DNA of 64,000 nucleotides from an uncultured Prevotellaceae bacterium (lineage in GTDB: Bacteria; Bacteroidota; Bacteroidia; Bacteroidales; Bacteroidaceae), in contig ONDS01000001.1 of the NCBI GenBank assembly GCA_900316685.1, positions 1 to 64,000 on the forward strand, given 5' to 3'. The stretch's first letter is position 1. Each line of letters opens with the position of its first letter. The translations under genes and the position numbers were made by a program. The notes beneath the pieces are model-generated. The model searched no databases and was not told where the DNA came from. It saw nothing but the letters and a program-made list of their open reading frames with translations. Below are positions 1 to 9,286 of the stretch, one piece after another.

Positions 1-31
1 CATTGTCCTGACACAGAAACAGTCTTTCTGG

Positions 32-80
32 CACAGGGACAAATGGGCATATTTTTCAGACACAGGGACAGATGGACATA
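32..80. repeat. Short direct repeat at left edge
   Basis: A 20-base unit starting CACAGGGACA and ending CATA occurs at 32-51 and again at 61-80 with two mismatches. A weaker third copy (ACACAGAAACAG) lies at 11-22. The stretch 1-96 shows no convincing gene. Function is unknown, and the repeat may continue beyond the window. Confidence 0.5.
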
Positions 81-96
81 ATTATATATAAAATAA

Positions 97-130
97 GGAG
101 CAAGAAAAAATTTGGTTTTTCTCTTGCTCC
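97..130 (-). terminator. Terminator after the cyclophilin gene
   Basis: GGAGCAAGA at 97-105 pairs with TCTTGCTCC at 122-130, and the A-run and T-run inside extend the stem. It lies about 40 bases past the stop of the minus-strand cyclophilin gene. On the minus strand it is followed by a T-rich stretch, which fits the end of the cyd operon transcript. Confidence 0.6.
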
Positions 131-171
131 TTTCTTCCTATTTCGTGAATCAAAATCTCCGTCCCCGTGAT

Positions 172-894
172 TCATTTGACGATGGAGGCGCGTATTATCC
201 TGACCGGTTCGAGCGGTCGGTCTTGGTCGTCGGTTTGCACCCAATCTATGTCCTTGACGATATTGAGTCCTTCGACCACTTCGCCGAAGACCGTGTATTG
301 TCCATCGAGATGAGGTGTTCCCCCTACCCTTTTATATTCGTCGCGCACCTCTGGCGTCAGCGTTACTTGTCCTTGCGTGTTCTTGTCAAGTTGCCGCTGT
401 GCTTTGTCGAGCATGGCATCATCATGCCGTTTACCATAAACAATATAGAACTGAGAAGCCGACGACATTCTCTCAGGGTTCACCGCATCGCTCTCACGAG
501 CCGCCGCCAGTGCCCCCCTTTTATGGAAATACTGCGGATAGACGATTTCCGCCGGCACCTTGTGCAGTTCCACCTGCGGAGCCTCTACCGTGCTGTCTCG
601 TTGTGCAGGGTCGCCCACCTGGATCATGAATCCATAGATGACCCTATGGAAGGCTATGCCGTTGTAGAATCCACTCTCCACGAGCCGCAGGAAATTGTCG
701 CGGTGTTGCGGAGTCTCGTTGTAGAGAGCGATACGCACGTTGCCCAACGACGTTTCAATCATCACCTCACGTCTCTCCTGGTCTTGCACCGGCACTTGGT
801 CCTGTTGCTGTGCCTGCGCCTGCAACATAGCCAGGCAGCCAACCACCATCACGATCATTCGCCGTATGAAGGAATCAATACGCATGTTCATCAT
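172..894 (-). CDS. Cyclophilin-type peptidyl-prolyl isomerase, exported
   Basis: This 240-residue protein should catalyse cis-trans isomerisation of prolyl bonds in the cell envelope. Residues 1-28 form a signal peptide ending in an AQAQ stretch. The cyclophilin fold fills the rest: the FHR catalytic block is at 82-84 within a segment ending QVGD, SQFYIV is at 147-152, and a GEVVEG segment is near 204. The gene overlaps the end of cydB by up to 20 bases; in-frame ATGs at 891 and 885 are alternative starts and 885 would shorten the overlap. It is the last gene of the DUF4492-cydA-cydB run and is probably cotranscribed with it. Family assignment is secure; its clients are unknown. Confidence 0.9.
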   Translation of the reverse strand: MMNMRIDSFIRRMIVMVVGCLAMLQAQAQQQDQVPVQDQERREVMIETSLGNVRIALYNETPQHRDNFLRLVESGFYNGIAFHRVIYGFMIQVGDPAQRDSTVEAPQVELHKVPAEIVYPQYFHKRGALAAARESDAVNPERMSSASQFYIVYGKRHDDAMLDKAQRQLDKNTQGQVTLTPEVRDEYKRVGGTPHLDGQYTVFGEVVEGLNIVKDIDWVQTDDQDRPLEPVRIIRASIVK

Positions 895-2017
895 TCAGGT
901 CCTCCTTATTGAGTTTTTTACGGTCGATGCTTCTCCAAGCATAGAAGATATAAGCCAGCACGAAAGGAATGAGCAGGCTCACCCATGCCATGGTGCGTAG
1001 GGTGAACTCGCTGCTGCACGAGTTGGCTATGGTGAGCGAGCTCTGCAAGTCGACATTCGACGGGTAGTAGGCCGTGTTGTTCCATCCCGCGCAGAGCAGG
1101 AGCGAGAGCACCACGAGCACCACGCCGATGCCCGCCGGCCATATTCCCTTGATATACGTCTTGCTGACCACCGTTTTCACCACAGCATAGAGCAGAAGCG
1201 CCACGCCGATGAGGAAAGGCAGCAGCACGTACCACATCGACAGGAAATTGTCGAGGTACTTGTGTTCGGCCATGAATATCTCACCTGATTCGGGCTGATA
1301 GGCGAAGCCGTCCTTGAACAGTGTGCGCACGAGGAAAGCCAGGAAGAGGATGAGGAACGGCACGATGGCCCCCACCAGTCTCACCGATGCCCTGCTACGT
1401 ATGTTCTCGTCGTCGACATTGTTTATAATATATAATGTGCCGAGCACCCTGGCCAGGAAGAACACCGCCAGTCCGAACACCACATTCCACGGGTCGAGGA
1501 GCGCATCCAGTCCGTTGGACGCATTGGCCCAATGGCTGATGACCGGTTGAAGCGAATCGGTGAGGTTCATCTTGTCGACCACGAAATTGGATCCATTGAA
1601 GAAGGTGGCCACCGCCCCGCCGAGCAACAGCGGTCCGAGTATGCCATTGATGATGAGGAACCACTGGAACGTCTTGGCGCCGAGGATGTTGCCCAGTTTG
1701 TTTTGGAACTCATAGCTCACCGCCTGTAGCACGAACGAGAAGAGGATGATCATCCAGAGCCAGTAGGCGCCACCGAAGCTTGTGCTATAGAAGAGAGGGA
1801 AGGAAGCGAAGAAGGCCCCTCCGAAGGTGACCAGAGTGGTGAAGGTGAATTCCCACTTCCTGCCTGTGGAGTTGATGAGCAGCCGCCGTTCTTCGTCAGA
1901 CCGCCCCAGGCTGAATATCATGGAATTGGCTCCCTGCACGAACATCAGGAACACGAGGAGTGCGCCCAGGAGTGATACGAGGAACCACCAGTAATGTTGC
2001 AAGAAATCGTATGACAT
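875..2017 (-). CDS. cydB: Cytochrome bd ubiquinol oxidase subunit II
   Basis: CydB is the membrane partner of CydA in cytochrome bd oxidase, which reduces oxygen to water with quinol at high oxygen affinity. The 380-residue protein is almost entirely hydrophobic helices, starting with a membrane span near residues 10-30, and matches the usual family length. It follows cydA after a 12-base gap and overlaps the start of the cyclophilin gene. In an anaerobic Bacteroidales species this enzyme allows nanoaerobic respiration and oxygen detoxification, which is established for the group. The gap to cydA lies inside a heptamer repeat array. Confidence 0.96.
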   Translation of the reverse strand: MSYDFLQHYWWFLVSLLGALLVFLMFVQGANSMIFSLGRSDEERRLLINSTGRKWEFTFTTLVTFGGAFFASFPLFYSTSFGGAYWLWMIILFSFVLQAVSYEFQNKLGNILGAKTFQWFLIINGILGPLLLGGAVATFFNGSNFVVDKMNLTDSLQPVISHWANASNGLDALLDPWNVVFGLAVFFLARVLGTLYIINNVDDENIRSRASVRLVGAIVPFLILFLAFLVRTLFKDGFAYQPESGEIFMAEHKYLDNFLSMWYVLLPFLIGVALLLYAVVKTVVSKTYIKGIWPAGIGVVLVVLSLLLCAGWNNTAYYPSNVDLQSSLTIANSCSSEFTLRTMAWVSLLIPFVLAYIFYAWRSIDRKKLNKEDLNDEHAY

Positions 2018-2020
2018 AGG

Positions 2021-2058
2021 GGTTGAGGGTTAGGGTTGAGGGGTTAGGGTTGAGGGGG
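2021..2058. repeat. Heptamer array between cydA and cydB
   Basis: Five consecutive seven-base units (GGTTGAG, GGTTAGG, GTTGAGG, GGTTAGG, GTTGAGG) occupy 2021-2055. The array contains the stop codon of cydA (2030-2032), so the last cydA codons are made of repeat sequence. It is one member of the period-7 linker class found across this window. Confidence 0.75.
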
Positions 2059-3634
2059 TGTAGTCCGGTCCCTTTTTTATTTGTTTGATGAGGATGCTTA
2101 TTTCCACGATGAGCATGGTGGTGAAAAGAAGCAGGAAGAGGAAGAAGGTGAGCATGACGCTGCCCGAATTGATGTCGCTCACGGCTATCCATGTCGGCAT
2201 CATATCCTGTATGGTCCATGGCTGCCGTCCGAACTCCGCCACGAGCCACCCCGATTCGCTGGCTATGTAGACACATGGCACGAGGATGATGGCCAGTCGC
2301 AAGAGCCATTTCCTGACCGATATATCCTTCTTGTGGAGCATATAGAGCACCACCATGAAGAAGAGGATGAAGAGAGAGCCGAAACCCACCATGATGCGGA
2401 AGGCCCAGAAGTTGACAGGCACGTTGGGCACCACCTGCGAAGCATCCTTGATATATCCATAGCCGAAATACTTCATGTTGGCATTGATGGCGTCGGCATA
2501 CGCCTTGAGCTGCGCCGTTTGCGCCTCCGAGGGCTTACCCTTTGCCTGCTCCTTCAGTTTGCGGTAAGCGTTGAGAGCGGTGATGGCCGTCTGTCCCATC
2601 TGTATTTTCTGTTGGAGCGACGGCTCCACCTCCCCCTGCGCGTTGGTGTACCCCCCCTGGATGATGTCGTTGATGCCCGGCACGAATCCATGGAAATCGT
2701 GCGTGGCCAGGAACGACAGCGCATAAGGGATGCCGATGCGCAGAGGCGGTTCCTCGCCACTCTCGTAGTCTGCCTGCCTAAAGGGGTTGACCCACGCCAC
2801 CGCCGTGAGGCTCTGGTCCGTTCCCCCGTTGTAGAGCGCCTCCATGGCCGCCAGTTTCATTGGTTGTTTCTGCGCCACCTCATGAGCCGACATGTCGCCG
2901 GTGATGAATGCCAGAAGCGAGGCCACCAATCCCACGCCAGCCCCAATCTTCATGCTTTTCAGCGCCAGTTCCTTTTCCCGTTTTTTCAGCAGGTACCAAG
3001 CGCTTACCGCCACGCAGAACACCGCCCCGACGATCCATGCCGAGGTGACGGTATGGCAGAACTTGTTGACAGCAAATGACGAGAAAGCCACATCGGCGAA
3101 GGAGACCATCTCGTTTCTCATCGTATCGGGATTAAACTCGCATCCTACGGGGTTCTGCATCCACGCGTTGGCCACGAGAATCCACCATGCCGAGATGGTG
3201 GCTCCCAGTCCGGTGAGCCAGGTGGAAGCCAGGTGGAATCCCTTCGACACCTTTTTCCATCCGAAGAACATGACCGCCACGAAAGTCGACTCCATGAAGA
3301 AGGCCACGATACCCTCTATGGCGAGCGGTGCCCCGAAGATATCGCCCACGAACCACGAGTAGTTGCTCCAGTTGGTGCCGAACTCAAATTCGAGGATAAT
3401 GCCCGTAGCCACCCCCATGGCGAAGTTGATGCCAAAGAGTTTCTGCCAGAATTTGGCCATATCCTTCCACAATTCATTACCTGTCCGGTAATAAACTGTT
3501 TCCATTATTCCCATGATGACCGCCAGTCCCAGCGTCAAGGGAACGAAGAGCCAGTGATAGATGGCGGTAAGCGCGAATTGCGCCCTCGACCAATCTATCG
3601 TCCCGGCATCGATGTTCATTAACAGATTTAGCAT
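2030..3634 (-). CDS. cydA: Cytochrome bd ubiquinol oxidase subunit I
   Basis: CydA carries the haems and the quinol site of cytochrome bd oxidase. In this 534-residue protein the haem ligands expected from the family are visible: His27 in the first helix, His194 in a CHTVTSAW segment and Met415 in FRIMVGFG. The signature GRQPW is at 469-473. The Q-loop region between about 250 and 400 includes a Lys/Ala/Gln-rich stretch near 360-385. The C-terminal tail (TPSTLTPQP) is encoded by a heptamer repeat array, so its sequence is probably not functionally constrained. The order DUF4492-cydA-cydB is typical of Bacteroidetes. Confidence 0.97.
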   Translation of the reverse strand: MLNLLMNIDAGTIDWSRAQFALTAIYHWLFVPLTLGLAVIMGIMETVYYRTGNELWKDMAKFWQKLFGINFAMGVATGIILEFEFGTNWSNYSWFVGDIFGAPLAIEGIVAFFMESTFVAVMFFGWKKVSKGFHLASTWLTGLGATISAWWILVANAWMQNPVGCEFNPDTMRNEMVSFADVAFSSFAVNKFCHTVTSAWIVGAVFCVAVSAWYLLKKREKELALKSMKIGAGVGLVASLLAFITGDMSAHEVAQKQPMKLAAMEALYNGGTDQSLTAVAWVNPFRQADYESGEEPPLRIGIPYALSFLATHDFHGFVPGINDIIQGGYTNAQGEVEPSLQQKIQMGQTAITALNAYRKLKEQAKGKPSEAQTAQLKAYADAINANMKYFGYGYIKDASQVVPNVPVNFWAFRIMVGFGSLFILFFMVVLYMLHKKDISVRKWLLRLAIILVPCVYIASESGWLVAEFGRQPWTIQDMMPTWIAVSDINSGSVMLTFFLFLLLFTTMLIVEISILIKQIKKGPDYTPSTLTPQP

Positions 3635-3690
3635 GATAGTTGATGATTTTATGGGGTTATGAGTTCATTAATAAGTGTTTACCGTCGATA

Positions 3691-3912
3691 TCACCGAGCC
3701 CTGTCAACCAGTTGTTTCCCCACATACTCCGCCTCATTGCCTTTTCCCGCGTTGGTTTTGAGGAAATTGGGGAAGAAGAAGATTTTGAGTACCACGAAGA
3801 TGATGAACAGTTTGATGATGATAACCGTCCACAGCGTCTTGCCCAGGGTCATGTTCCTGAATCCATCGTAATAGAGATCGAAAGCCTTATAGAGAAAACC
3901 CGATTTTTTCAT
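3691..3912 (-). CDS. DUF4492 small membrane protein of the cyd operon
   Basis: A 73-residue protein with one strong membrane span (about residues 28-48, rich in Ile, Val and Phe) between charged ends. It matches the DUF4492 family, which in Bacteroidetes usually sits just before cydA, and here it lies 56 bases upstream of cydA. By position it may be a small accessory subunit or assembly factor of the bd oxidase, as small CydX-type peptides are elsewhere; that role is inference. It is the first gene behind the operon promoter. Confidence 0.85.
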   Translation of the reverse strand: MKKSGFLYKAFDLYYDGFRNMTLGKTLWTVIIIKLFIIFVVLKIFFFPNFLKTNAGKGNEAEYVGKQLVDRAR

Positions 3913-3950
3913 GCCATGTATTCACCTTCTTGATTGACATAAACTTTCTG

Positions 3951-3980
3951 CAAATATAACATTTTTTTTCGAGAATCAAG
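3951..3980 (-). promoter_or_regulatory. Promoter of the cyd operon
   Basis: Read on the minus strand, a TATATTTG box (3951-3958) matches the Bacteroidetes TAnnTTTG consensus. A weaker CTTG box lies 18 bases upstream (3977-3980). It is about 40 bases before the DUF4492 start. Confidence 0.6.
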
Positions 3981-4059
3981 CGTCCACCATCGATGATTGT
4001 TCGATTTTTCCAAAAAAATCATAAATTAAAGATATATTAAGGAAAGAACGAACATTATT

Positions 4060-4091
4060 TTTGTCTGAAAGTCCAAAATATGGTACTTTTG
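4060..4091 (+). promoter_or_regulatory. Promoter of the first efflux operon
   Basis: TTTG at 4060-4063, a 20-base spacer and TACTTTTG at 4084-4091 match the Bacteroidetes consensus exactly. The predicted transcript begins after 4095, which excludes an in-frame ATG at 4080 as the start of the TolC gene. Confidence 0.8.
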
Positions 4092-4124
4092 CAACGCTTA
4101 AAAGCCCATCAACATCACATGTGT

Positions 4125-5612
4125 ATGAGAATCATTTATAGTTTTCTTCTCTCTGTTTTTGCCGTGACACCCGTTTGCGCCCAGCAAACCCTGACCCTTG
4201 ACGAATGTAGGGCGTTGGCCCTTGAGAACAACAAGCAATTGCATATCAGCAAGGCGAAACAGGAAGTGGCCTCCAACCTCCGGAAAGCCGCCCGCACGAA
4301 ATACCTGCCCAAGGTAGACGCCTTGGCGGGATATGAATATACGAGCAGGCAGATTTCCCTGCTCAACGACTCGCAGAAGAGCGCCCTCAGCCATTTAGGC
4401 ACCAACGCTGTGGGAGCAGGCACCGAAGCTTTGGGCGGGCTATTGACCCAGTTGGTGCAGCAAGGCATCATCAGTCCCGAGGCAGTGCAAGACATCCAGC
4501 AGAGGATCGGTCCTATGGCCAGCGAGCTAGCCCAGGGCGGCGATGCCATCGGCCAGCGCATCCGTGATGCCTTCAAGACCGACACCCACCACCTCTTCGC
4601 CGGCAGTGTGATGGTTCGCCAGCCTATATACATGGGAGGGATGATCACCGCCCTGAACAACATCGCCGACATCGCCGAGGAGATGGCGTCCAACGACCTT
4701 GACCTTCGTCGTCAGGCCACCCTCTACAGCATAGAAGAAGCCTATTGGCTGGTTGTTTCCTTGCGCCACAAGCAACGTTTGGCCCGCAGTTTTTACGCTC
4801 TGGTGAAGCAGTTGAACGACGATGTGCACAAGATGATCGAGGAAGGTGTGGCCACCCGTGCCGACGGATTGAAAGTGGATGTTCGGCTGAACGAAGCCGA
4901 CATGAACATCACGCAGTCCAACGACGGAGTTTCCTTGGCCAAGATGTTGCTCTGTCAGTTATGCGGTTTGCCCATGGAGAGCGAGATTACCTTGGCCGAC
5001 GAAGAAGCCGACCACATCGTAGGTATCGTGAGCCAACACCAGAACGACAGCATCAGCACCCTTGGCGAAGACCGTCCGGAGTTGCGCATCCTACAGAACA
5101 CCATCGACATCAGTCGCGAGGGTGTCACGTTGGCCCGTGCCCTCTATCGTCCGCAGATAGCCCTCACCGGCGGTTACATTATCAGCAACCCCAGTGTATA
5201 CAATGGTTTCGAGAACAAGTTCAAGGGAATCTTCAACATAGGCATCGTGGCTCGCGTGCCCCTATGGAGTTGGCATGAGGGTCGCTACAAGGCCAATGCC
5301 GCACGTGCCATGACCACCCTCGCCGAGTTGGAGTATGAAGATGCCAGCGAGAAGATCAACCTTCAGATATCACAGTGCCGCTATAAGCTGTCGGAGGCCC
5401 AGAAACGATTAGCCATGGCCACCAAGAACATCACCAGTGCCGAGGAGAACCTCCGTTGCGCCACCTTGGGATTCCATGAGGGCGTGATCAGTTCCACCGA
5501 CGTGTTGGCCGCCCAGACCGCTTGGCAGTTAGCCCACAGCCAGCTGATTGATGCCGAGACCGAGGTGCAGTTGAGTCAGACCTCCCTTCGTAAGGCATTG
5601 GGAGAATTGTGA
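4125..5612 (+). CDS. TolC-family outer membrane efflux protein
   Basis: Outer membrane channel of a tripartite efflux pump. The 495-residue product has a signal peptide (MRIIYSF to VCAQ) followed by two long helical repeats typical of TolC, with Ala/Gln/Glu-rich coiled-coil segments. The reading frame is open back to 4080, but that ATG lies in the promoter; ATGs at 4119 and 4125 are the plausible starts and 4125 gives the cleanest signal peptide. HlyD and two permease genes follow, which fits one export operon. An inserted loop rich in Gly, Gln and Ala near residues 95-150 is longer than in minimal family members. Substrate unknown. Confidence 0.9.
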   Translation: MRIIYSFLLSVFAVTPVCAQQTLTLDECRALALENNKQLHISKAKQEVASNLRKAARTKYLPKVDALAGYEYTSRQISLLNDSQKSALSHLGTNAVGAGTEALGGLLTQLVQQGIISPEAVQDIQQRIGPMASELAQGGDAIGQRIRDAFKTDTHHLFAGSVMVRQPIYMGGMITALNNIADIAEEMASNDLDLRRQATLYSIEEAYWLVVSLRHKQRLARSFYALVKQLNDDVHKMIEEGVATRADGLKVDVRLNEADMNITQSNDGVSLAKMLLCQLCGLPMESEITLADEEADHIVGIVSQHQNDSISTLGEDRPELRILQNTIDISREGVTLARALYRPQIALTGGYIISNPSVYNGFENKFKGIFNIGIVARVPLWSWHEGRYKANAARAMTTLAELEYEDASEKINLQISQCRYKLSEAQKRLAMATKNITSAEENLRCATLGFHEGVISSTDVLAAQTAWQLAHSQLIDAETEVQLSQTSLRKALGEL

Positions 5613-5618
5613 TTAAAT

Positions 5619-5740
5619 GTTGAGGGTTGAAGGTTGAGGGTTGAAAAGGTTGAGGGTTGAAGGTTGAGGGTTGAAGGTTGAGGGTTCTATGGATTATTCA
5701 CTCACCACTCACCACTCACCAACTCACCTCACATCTCACA
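5619..5740. repeat. Two heptamer arrays after the TolC gene
   Basis: From 5619 to about 5686 the words GTTGAGG and GTTGAAG alternate with period seven, with one two-base slip. A second array of CTCACCA-type heptamers follows at 5700-5740. The arrays fill most of the 181-base gap between the TolC and HlyD genes. No terminator or promoter is evident in the gap. Confidence 0.75.
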
Positions 5741-5793
5741 TTCTGTCGCACGATTTCTATTATTAACAAAAAAACGAAAAAAACAAATATAAC

Positions 5794-6804
5794 ATGTCGA
5801 AGAAATCACAACACAACAACATCATCCTGGCCATCATCGCCTTTATCCTTGTGGTAGGCGTTGTGGGCCTGATAGGCTTTTTCGCCCTCGACCGTAGCGA
5901 AGAGATTATCCAAGGCGAGGTAGAGGTGAGCGAATACCGTGTCAGCAGCAAAGTGCCCGGTCGCATTCTTGAGTTATGTGTCAAGGAAGGCGACTTTGTG
6001 CACAAGGGCGACACCGTGGCCATACTCGACGCCCCCGAGGTGAAGGCCAAGGACGAGCAAGCCCGCAGTGTGGAAGCCGCCGCCGCCGCATTGAGCGACA
6101 TGGCCGCCAACGGAGCCCGCAAGGAACAGGTTACCGGAGCCTACGAGCTATGGCAGCAAGCCAAAGCCGGCCTGGAGATAGCCAAGAAGTCGTACGACCG
6201 TGTGCAACGTTTGTACGATGCCGGTGTGATGACCGCCCAAAAGCGCGACGAGGCCTACGCCATGTATAAAGCCTCCGAGGCCCAGGAGAAAGCCGCCAAG
6301 AGTCAGTACGACATGGCCACCAACGGAGCCCGTGCCGAGGAACGCCAGGCTGCGGCAGCCAAGGTACGCCAGGCCCAGGGAGCCATTCATGAGGTAGCCT
6401 CGTACATCAAGGAGACCATCCAGACTGCCCCTGTCGACGGTGAGGTGAGCAACATCTACCCCAAGGAAGGCGAACTGGTAGGCACGGGCAGTCCCATCAT
6501 GAGCATCGCCGAGATGAACGACATGTGGGGCATTTTCAATGTACGCGAAGACCAGTTGAATGGTCTGAAGGTCGGCGACACCTTCACCGCCTACTCCCCC
6601 GCGTTCGACAAGGAGTTGCGCATGAAAGTCTACTTCATCAAGGACGAAGGCAGTTATGCTGTATGGAAAGCCACGAAGACCAACGGCCAGTACGATTTGA
6701 AGACCTTCGAGGTGAGAGCCCGTCCTTTGGATAAATTCGAAGGCCTGCGCCCCGGCATGTCGTTGATCATCCGTGGCAAGCTTGATTCTTCATCCAAGGA
6801 ATAG
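5794..6804 (+). CDS. HlyD/EmrA-type membrane fusion protein
   Basis: Periplasmic adaptor that should link the inner membrane permeases to the TolC channel. The 336-residue protein has one N-terminal membrane anchor (about 10-32), a biotinyl-lipoyl-like segment (SSKVPGRI, about 52-85), a long Ala/Glu/Lys/Gln coiled-coil hairpin (about 90-200) and a beta-barrel region with VDGEVSNIYPKEGE. Two internal MA.NGAR segments in the hairpin resemble one another. It sits between the TolC and the first permease gene, which supports a role in the same pump. Confidence 0.9.
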   Translation: MSKKSQHNNIILAIIAFILVVGVVGLIGFFALDRSEEIIQGEVEVSEYRVSSKVPGRILELCVKEGDFVHKGDTVAILDAPEVKAKDEQARSVEAAAAALSDMAANGARKEQVTGAYELWQQAKAGLEIAKKSYDRVQRLYDAGVMTAQKRDEAYAMYKASEAQEKAAKSQYDMATNGARAEERQAAAAKVRQAQGAIHEVASYIKETIQTAPVDGEVSNIYPKEGELVGTGSPIMSIAEMNDMWGIFNVREDQLNGLKVGDTFTAYSPAFDKELRMKVYFIKDEGSYAVWKATKTNGQYDLKTFEVRARPLDKFEGLRPGMSLIIRGKLDSSSKE

Positions 6805-6833
6805 AGAACCCCTAACATAAAATAGACATCGAC

Positions 6834-8003
6834 GTGAAGACCATCCGTCAGATATTGCGTATATTCAACCGCGAGTTAAGTATTCTCATACATAACCCCA
6901 TCTATTGGTTTTGTATGGTTATCTTTCCCGTGGTTGTCATTCTTTTCTTCACATCGATGATGCGTGAGGGTTTGCCCACGGAGTTGCCCATCGGTGTGGT
7001 CGACGAGGACAACAGTGCCACCACACGCGCCCTGATTCGCCGTTTGGATGCCTTCCAGACCTCACATGTGGTGAGTCATTACCCCAATATCAACTCCGCC
7101 CGTCAGGCTGTTCAGCGTAATGAGATTTACGGTTTCATGTTTTTCCCTGAGCACACCACCGACGACCTGATGTCGTCGCGTCAGCCCAACATCTCCTTTT
7201 ACTACAGCAATGCCACCTTGGCCGCCGGTGCCCTTATTTTCCGCGACATGAAGACCGTGAGCACCCTGGGCAGTGCCGCTGTGGGGCAGGCGACGATGCA
7301 GGCCAAGGGATTCACCGACAGTCAGATCAAGGCCTTTCTCCAACCCATCGCCATCGACCTCCACCCCCTTGGCAATCCTTGGGTGAGTTACAATGTGTAT
7401 CTGAGCACCTATCTTGTACCCGCCTGTATCATGTTGTTCATGTTCCTCGTGACCAGTTACAGCATAGGCACCGAACTGAAATTCAACCGTTCCAAGGAAT
7501 GGATATCGATGGCCGGCGGTCGGGGCGGTGTGGCCCTTGCGGGAAAGCTGATTCCCCAGCATATCATCTTCATGTTGGTGATGTTGGGCTATATGATTTA
7601 CATCTTCGGTCATTTGAACTTCCCCCACCCCGGCGGTTGGGGTGTCATCCTGTTGTTGGCCTTTCTTGCCGTGTTCTCCTCGCAAGGTTTCGGCACCTTT
7701 ATCTTTGGTATCCTTCCCTCATTGCGCATGTCGATGAGTGTTTGTTCATTATGGGCTGTGCTGAGTTTCACCGTAGCCGGCGGTGCATTCCCGGTGAGCG
7801 CCATGGATGCCCCGATAGAAGCCCTGTCGTATCTGTTCCCCATGCGTCATTATTATATGATATACCAGACCTCCATCTTGGGTGGTCATCCCCTGACTGA
7901 TTGTTGGGTCAACATAGTAGCCTTGGTAGCCTTTGGCGCCCTGCCCTTGCTCGTTTACCGTCGCATCCGCACCGCCATGGTAGAATATGAATATATCCCC
8001 TAA
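6834..8003 (+). CDS. ABC-2 type transporter permease
   Basis: This 389-residue membrane protein fits the ABC-2/YhgE-like permease layout: one N-terminal span (about 22-42), a soluble extracytoplasmic domain (about 50-180, beginning near PIGVVDEDNSATTR), then about five spans to the C-terminus. The start is a GTG, 29 bases after the HlyD stop. It is followed 8 bases later by a second permease of the same type. No ATP-binding subunit is encoded nearby, so the pair either borrows an ATPase from elsewhere or works differently. Substrate unknown. Confidence 0.88.
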   Translation: MKTIRQILRIFNRELSILIHNPIYWFCMVIFPVVVILFFTSMMREGLPTELPIGVVDEDNSATTRALIRRLDAFQTSHVVSHYPNINSARQAVQRNEIYGFMFFPEHTTDDLMSSRQPNISFYYSNATLAAGALIFRDMKTVSTLGSAAVGQATMQAKGFTDSQIKAFLQPIAIDLHPLGNPWVSYNVYLSTYLVPACIMLFMFLVTSYSIGTELKFNRSKEWISMAGGRGGVALAGKLIPQHIIFMLVMLGYMIYIFGHLNFPHPGGWGVILLLAFLAVFSSQGFGTFIFGILPSLRMSMSVCSLWAVLSFTVAGGAFPVSAMDAPIEALSYLFPMRHYYMIYQTSILGGHPLTDCWVNIVALVAFGALPLLVYRRIRTAMVEYEYIP

Positions 8004-8011
8004 GTCGAGCG

Positions 8012-9286
8012 ATGGAACGAAACGAGAGTTTTTTTCATAAGATTATAGAAGGAGTGCACGACATGTGCTACATCTGGAAGAAAGAGATGGCGATGTTCAT
8101 CCGCGACGAAGGCGTGCTCATCTTCTGCGTCATCGTTCCCTTGGCCTATCCCTTATTGTATTCCTGGTGTTACAACAACGAGAAGGTGGAAGAAGTGCCT
8201 GTGGCCGTTGTCGACCTCTCCCACAGCGCGCAGAGTCGAGAGTTCATCCGCAAGTACGATGCCTCTCCCGAGGTGAAGGTAGCCTACCATTGCAACAACC
8301 TGAAAGAAGGCGAGGCCTTGGTAGGGCACCAGGCAGTGCGCGGTGTGTTGTATTTCCCTCCCGATTTCGCCACCCGCCTGAACAGGCTGGAACAGTCGAT
8401 GGTCAGTGTATATTGCGACATGAGCCTGATGCTCAACTACAAGGCCATCTATGCCACCGCCACCTCTGTGTCGCTCGACATGAACAAGACCATCCAGGTG
8501 AAGCTGAACCACCATTACACAGCCCATGAAGAAGAGGTAGCCAGCCAACCATTGGGTTACACCGAAGTGCCTATTTTCAATCCCGTGGGTGGTTATGGTC
8601 ATTTCATCATACCCGCCGTGCTGATACTCATCATCCAGCAGACCCTGCTTTTAGGCATCGGCATGTCGGCAGGCACCGCCCGTGAGACCAACCGTTATCG
8701 CGACCTGGTGCCAGTGAGCAGGCACTACAACGGTATTTTCCGCATCGTGCTGGGCAAGTCGTTGTGTTATTTCATGGTCTATTTGGTCATGTCCGCCTAT
8801 CTGACGATGGTCGTCCCCCGCCTGTTCAGCTTCATCAGTTTTCCCGAGCACCATGCCTTGCTGGGATTGATGATTCCTTACATCTTGGCTTGCATTTTCT
8901 TTGGCATGACGCTGAGTTGCATCATCCGCTATCGCGAGAATGTCATCCTGCTCATCGTGTTCACCTCCATTCCCTTGCTGTTTCTCACCGGAGTGTCGTG
9001 GCCCGAGTCGGCGATGCCCGGTTTCCTGCGTTCCATCGCCTATCTGTTCCCCTCGACTTTTGGTGTGCGCGGTTTCGTGCGCATCAACACGATGGGAGCC
9101 TCGCTTGCCGATATCCAGCATGAGTATCAAATGTTGTGGATCCAAGTAGTGGTTTATTTCTTCGCCACCTGCCTTGTCTACCGCAGCCAGATACTCCATG
9201 CCCGCCGTCATGCCTTAGAGCGTATGGAACGTATCAAGGAAAAGACACGGCAAGCCCGGCAAGCGAAAGAAGGAACTATCCAATGA
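8012..9286 (+). CDS. ABC-2 type transporter permease, second of a pair
   Basis: A 424-residue protein with the same plan as its upstream neighbour: a span near 32-52, a large extracytoplasmic domain (about 60-185), then a block of spans to about 395 and a basic cytoplasmic tail (about 400-424, rich in Arg, Lys and Glu). The pair likely forms a heterodimeric permease. Its stop codon overlaps the start of the aspartyl protease gene (ATGA), implying translational coupling with it. Confidence 0.88.
   Translation: MERNESFFHKIIEGVHDMCYIWKKEMAMFIRDEGVLIFCVIVPLAYPLLYSWCYNNEKVEEVPVAVVDLSHSAQSREFIRKYDASPEVKVAYHCNNLKEGEALVGHQAVRGVLYFPPDFATRLNRLEQSMVSVYCDMSLMLNYKAIYATATSVSLDMNKTIQVKLNHHYTAHEEEVASQPLGYTEVPIFNPVGGYGHFIIPAVLILIIQQTLLLGIGMSAGTARETNRYRDLVPVSRHYNGIFRIVLGKSLCYFMVYLVMSAYLTMVVPRLFSFISFPEHHALLGLMIPYILACIFFGMTLSCIIRYRENVILLIVFTSIPLLFLTGVSWPESAMPGFLRSIAYLFPSTFGVRGFVRINTMGASLADIQHEYQMLWIQVVVYFFATCLVYRSQILHARRHALERMERIKEKTRQARQAKEGTIQ

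Noticed and set aside
112-912. A 266-codon open frame opposite the cyclophilin gene
   Set aside because: Antisense to a complete cyclophilin gene with all motifs; no independent support.
2081-3079. A 332-codon open frame opposite cydA
   Set aside because: Antisense to cydA, His/Glu/Arg-rich, no signal peptide or domain; a by-product of GC-rich codon use.
4080-4124. N-terminal extension of the first TolC protein from ATG 4080
   Set aside because: The ATG lies upstream of the consensus -7 box, so the transcript would not contain it.
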